Assembly (NCBI GenBank): GCA_024742655.1
Contig: JANSYB010000083.1
Coordinates: 1 to 7,596, forward strand
Length of the DNA stretch: 7,596 bases
Reading direction: 5' to 3'
DNA from: Paracoccaceae bacterium
Lineage (GTDB): Bacteria > Pseudomonadota > Alphaproteobacteria > Rhodobacterales > Rhodobacteraceae
Within the stretch, counting starts at the first letter, position 1, and every line of letters starts with the position of its first letter. The notes under the pieces are model-generated. The model saw only the letters and a list, made by a program, of their open reading frames with translations. It was not told the origin of the DNA and searched no databases. This document shows, one piece after another, positions 6,427 to 7,596 of this stretch. Both the position numbers and the translations under genes were made by a program.

Positions 6427-7596
6427 TCAGCTTAACGGGGGGCGTCGCGCGGGCCAGCCGGTCGCCGCGTGATACCCCTGCGCCAGCTCCAGAAGGTCCG
6501 CATCCGCGCCGCGCCGCCCGATCAGTTGCAGCCCCATGGGCAAGCCCTGCGCGCCGAACCCGGCCGGCACGGCCACGGCGGGCAGCCCGGTCAGCGAGGC
6601 CGGGATCATCACCTCCATCCAGCGGTGATAGGTGTCCATCGCCTGGCCCGCCACCTCGCGCGGCCAGGTCAGATCCATCGCGAAGGGCCAGACCTGCGCC
6701 GTGGGCAGGGCCAGGGCGTCGTAGGTATCGAACAGCTCTGCCGCGCGGGCGAACCAGTCCGACCGGATCACGCTCGCGGCATGCACCTGCATCGCGCTCA
6801 GGGCCTGTCCCCGCTCGATCTCCCAGATCGCCTCGGGCTTGAGCCGGTCGCGCGTGGCCGGATCGTCCAGCAGTGGCGCCAGCCCGGCCCCCACCTGCCA
6901 GCTGCGCAGCAGGGTCCAGCTTTCCCACAGGGCGTCGCGGTCGAACGGCGCGGCCTGCGGCTCCACCACGCAGCCGAGGTCTTCCATCACCATCAGCGCC
7001 TGCTGACACAGATCGAGAATACCCGCCTCGAAGGGCCACGCCCCGCCCCAATCACCCAGCCACGCGATGCGCTTGCCGGCAACCTCGCCCGACAAGGCCC
7101 CGATCTCGGCCTCGTTGCACCCGTGCGGCTGTCGCGGGTCGGGGCCCGACATCACGTTAAGCAACAGGGCCAGATCACCCGGGCTGCGCGCCATGGGGCC
7201 GTTGGTCGAGAGCTGGTGCAGAAAGGTATCGCCCCCCGGCTCGACCGGCACGCGGCCCCAGCTGGGCCGCATCCCGTAGACGTTGTTCCATCCGGCCGGG
7301 TTGCGCAGACTGCCCATCATGTCCGACCCGTCCGCGATGCTGAGCATGCCCGTGGCCAACGCAACGGCCGCCCCACCCGAGGAGCCACCGCAGGACACCG
7401 ACGGGTCATAGGGGTTGCAGGTCGCGCCATGCACGGGGTTGTAGGTATGACTGCCCAATCCGAATTCCGGTGTATTGGTCTTGCCGATCACGATCGCGCC
7501 CGCCGCGCGCAGGCGCGCCACGTGCGGCGCATCCGTCACCGCCACCTGCCCGGCAAAGGCCGGCGATCCCTGGCTGGTGGGCAGGCCTGCGGCATC
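6427..7596 (-). CDS. Amidase-signature family amidase, N-terminus outside window
   Basis: Amidase-signature enzymes hydrolyse amides with a Ser-cisSer-Lys triad. The frame is open to the window edge, giving 389 residues with no start needed inside the window. The GTG at 7545 is internal, because the preceding codons read AAGLPTSQGSPAFAGQ, the conserved segment that normally follows the catalytic lysine (KD...). That lysine should lie just beyond the right edge. The cis-serine is Ser72 in CGGSSGGAAVALATG, and the nucleophile is Ser96 in DMMGSLRNPA, 24 residues later as in fatty acid amide hydrolase. The common DxGGSIR is replaced by DMMGSLR, so the subgroup differs from GatA, and no GatB or GatC is nearby. 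The C-terminus (LTGLPAVAVPAGF, then GLPMGLQLIG) is complete. The substrate is unknown. The DUF2189 gene follows downstream on the same strand. Confidence 0.92.
   Translation of the reverse strand, partial: DAAGLPTSQGSPAFAGQVAVTDAPHVARLRAAGAIVIGKTNTPEFGLGSHTYNPVHGATCNPYDPSVSCGGSSGGAAVALATGMLSIADGSDMMGSLRNPAGWNNVYGMRPSWGRVPVEPGGDTFLHQLSTNGPMARSPGDLALLLNVMSGPDPRQPHGCNEAEIGALSGEVAGKRIAWLGDWGGAWPFEAGILDLCQQALMVMEDLGCVVEPQAAPFDRDALWESWTLLRSWQVGAGLAPLLDDPATRDRLKPEAIWEIERGQALSAMQVHAASVIRSDWFARAAELFDTYDALALPTAQVWPFAMDLTWPREVAGQAMDTYHRWMEVMIPASLTGLPAVAVPAGFGAQGLPMGLQLIGRRGADADLLELAQGYHAATGWPARRPPLS

Overview
The window is a GC-rich, densely packed stretch of bacterial chromosome. Protein content (RF1/PrmC pair, MazG with two domains, DUF1499, DUF2189, a roseobacter-like ureohydrolase) points to an alphaproteobacterium, most likely of the Rhodobacterales. 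That placement is inferred from remembered family resemblance, not from a search. Nothing suggests a phage, transposon, island, CRISPR array or RNA gene, and no gene-free stretch exceeds 300 bases.

Layout, left to right. Bases 1-1706 (minus strand) hold prfA (release factor 1) followed by prmC, the methyltransferase that modifies release factors. The two overlap by 4 bases, and prmC runs off the left edge. A short divergent gap separates them from a small, cysteine-containing secreted protein (plus, 1769-2053). Its 3' end overlaps the convergent DUF1499 membrane-anchored protein (minus, 1988-2407) by 66 bases. DUF1499 is the last gene of a probable minus-strand operon that reads M20 amidohydrolase (3473-4636), agmatinase-family ureohydrolase speB (2444-3415), then DUF1499. 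mazG (plus, 4700-5515) diverges from that operon across 63 bases. It faces a DUF2189 polytopic membrane protein (minus, 5580-6359) across a 64-base gap filled by two perfect palindromes. An amidase-signature enzyme (minus, 6427 to the right edge) lies upstream of DUF2189 and is cut at its N-terminus by the window.

The genes are mostly housekeeping: translation termination (prfA/prmC), nucleotide-pool cleaning (mazG) and amide/amidino nitrogen release (M20 hydrolase, ureohydrolase, amidase). The link between the M20 enzyme and speB is suggested only by operon order.

I do not see a convincing new multi-gene system. The most unusual structure is small and non-coding. The 57-base gap between the M20 gene and speB carries a perfect 14-base inverted repeat that covers the M20 stop codon on one side and the likely speB ribosome binding site on the other. 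Its loop contains a four-tract G-quadruplex motif (single-T loops) on the template strand. A possible 34-codon ORF starts on the M20 stop codon and runs through the hairpin into speB. The second item worth attention is the pair of AT-rich palindromes between mazG and the DUF2189 gene.
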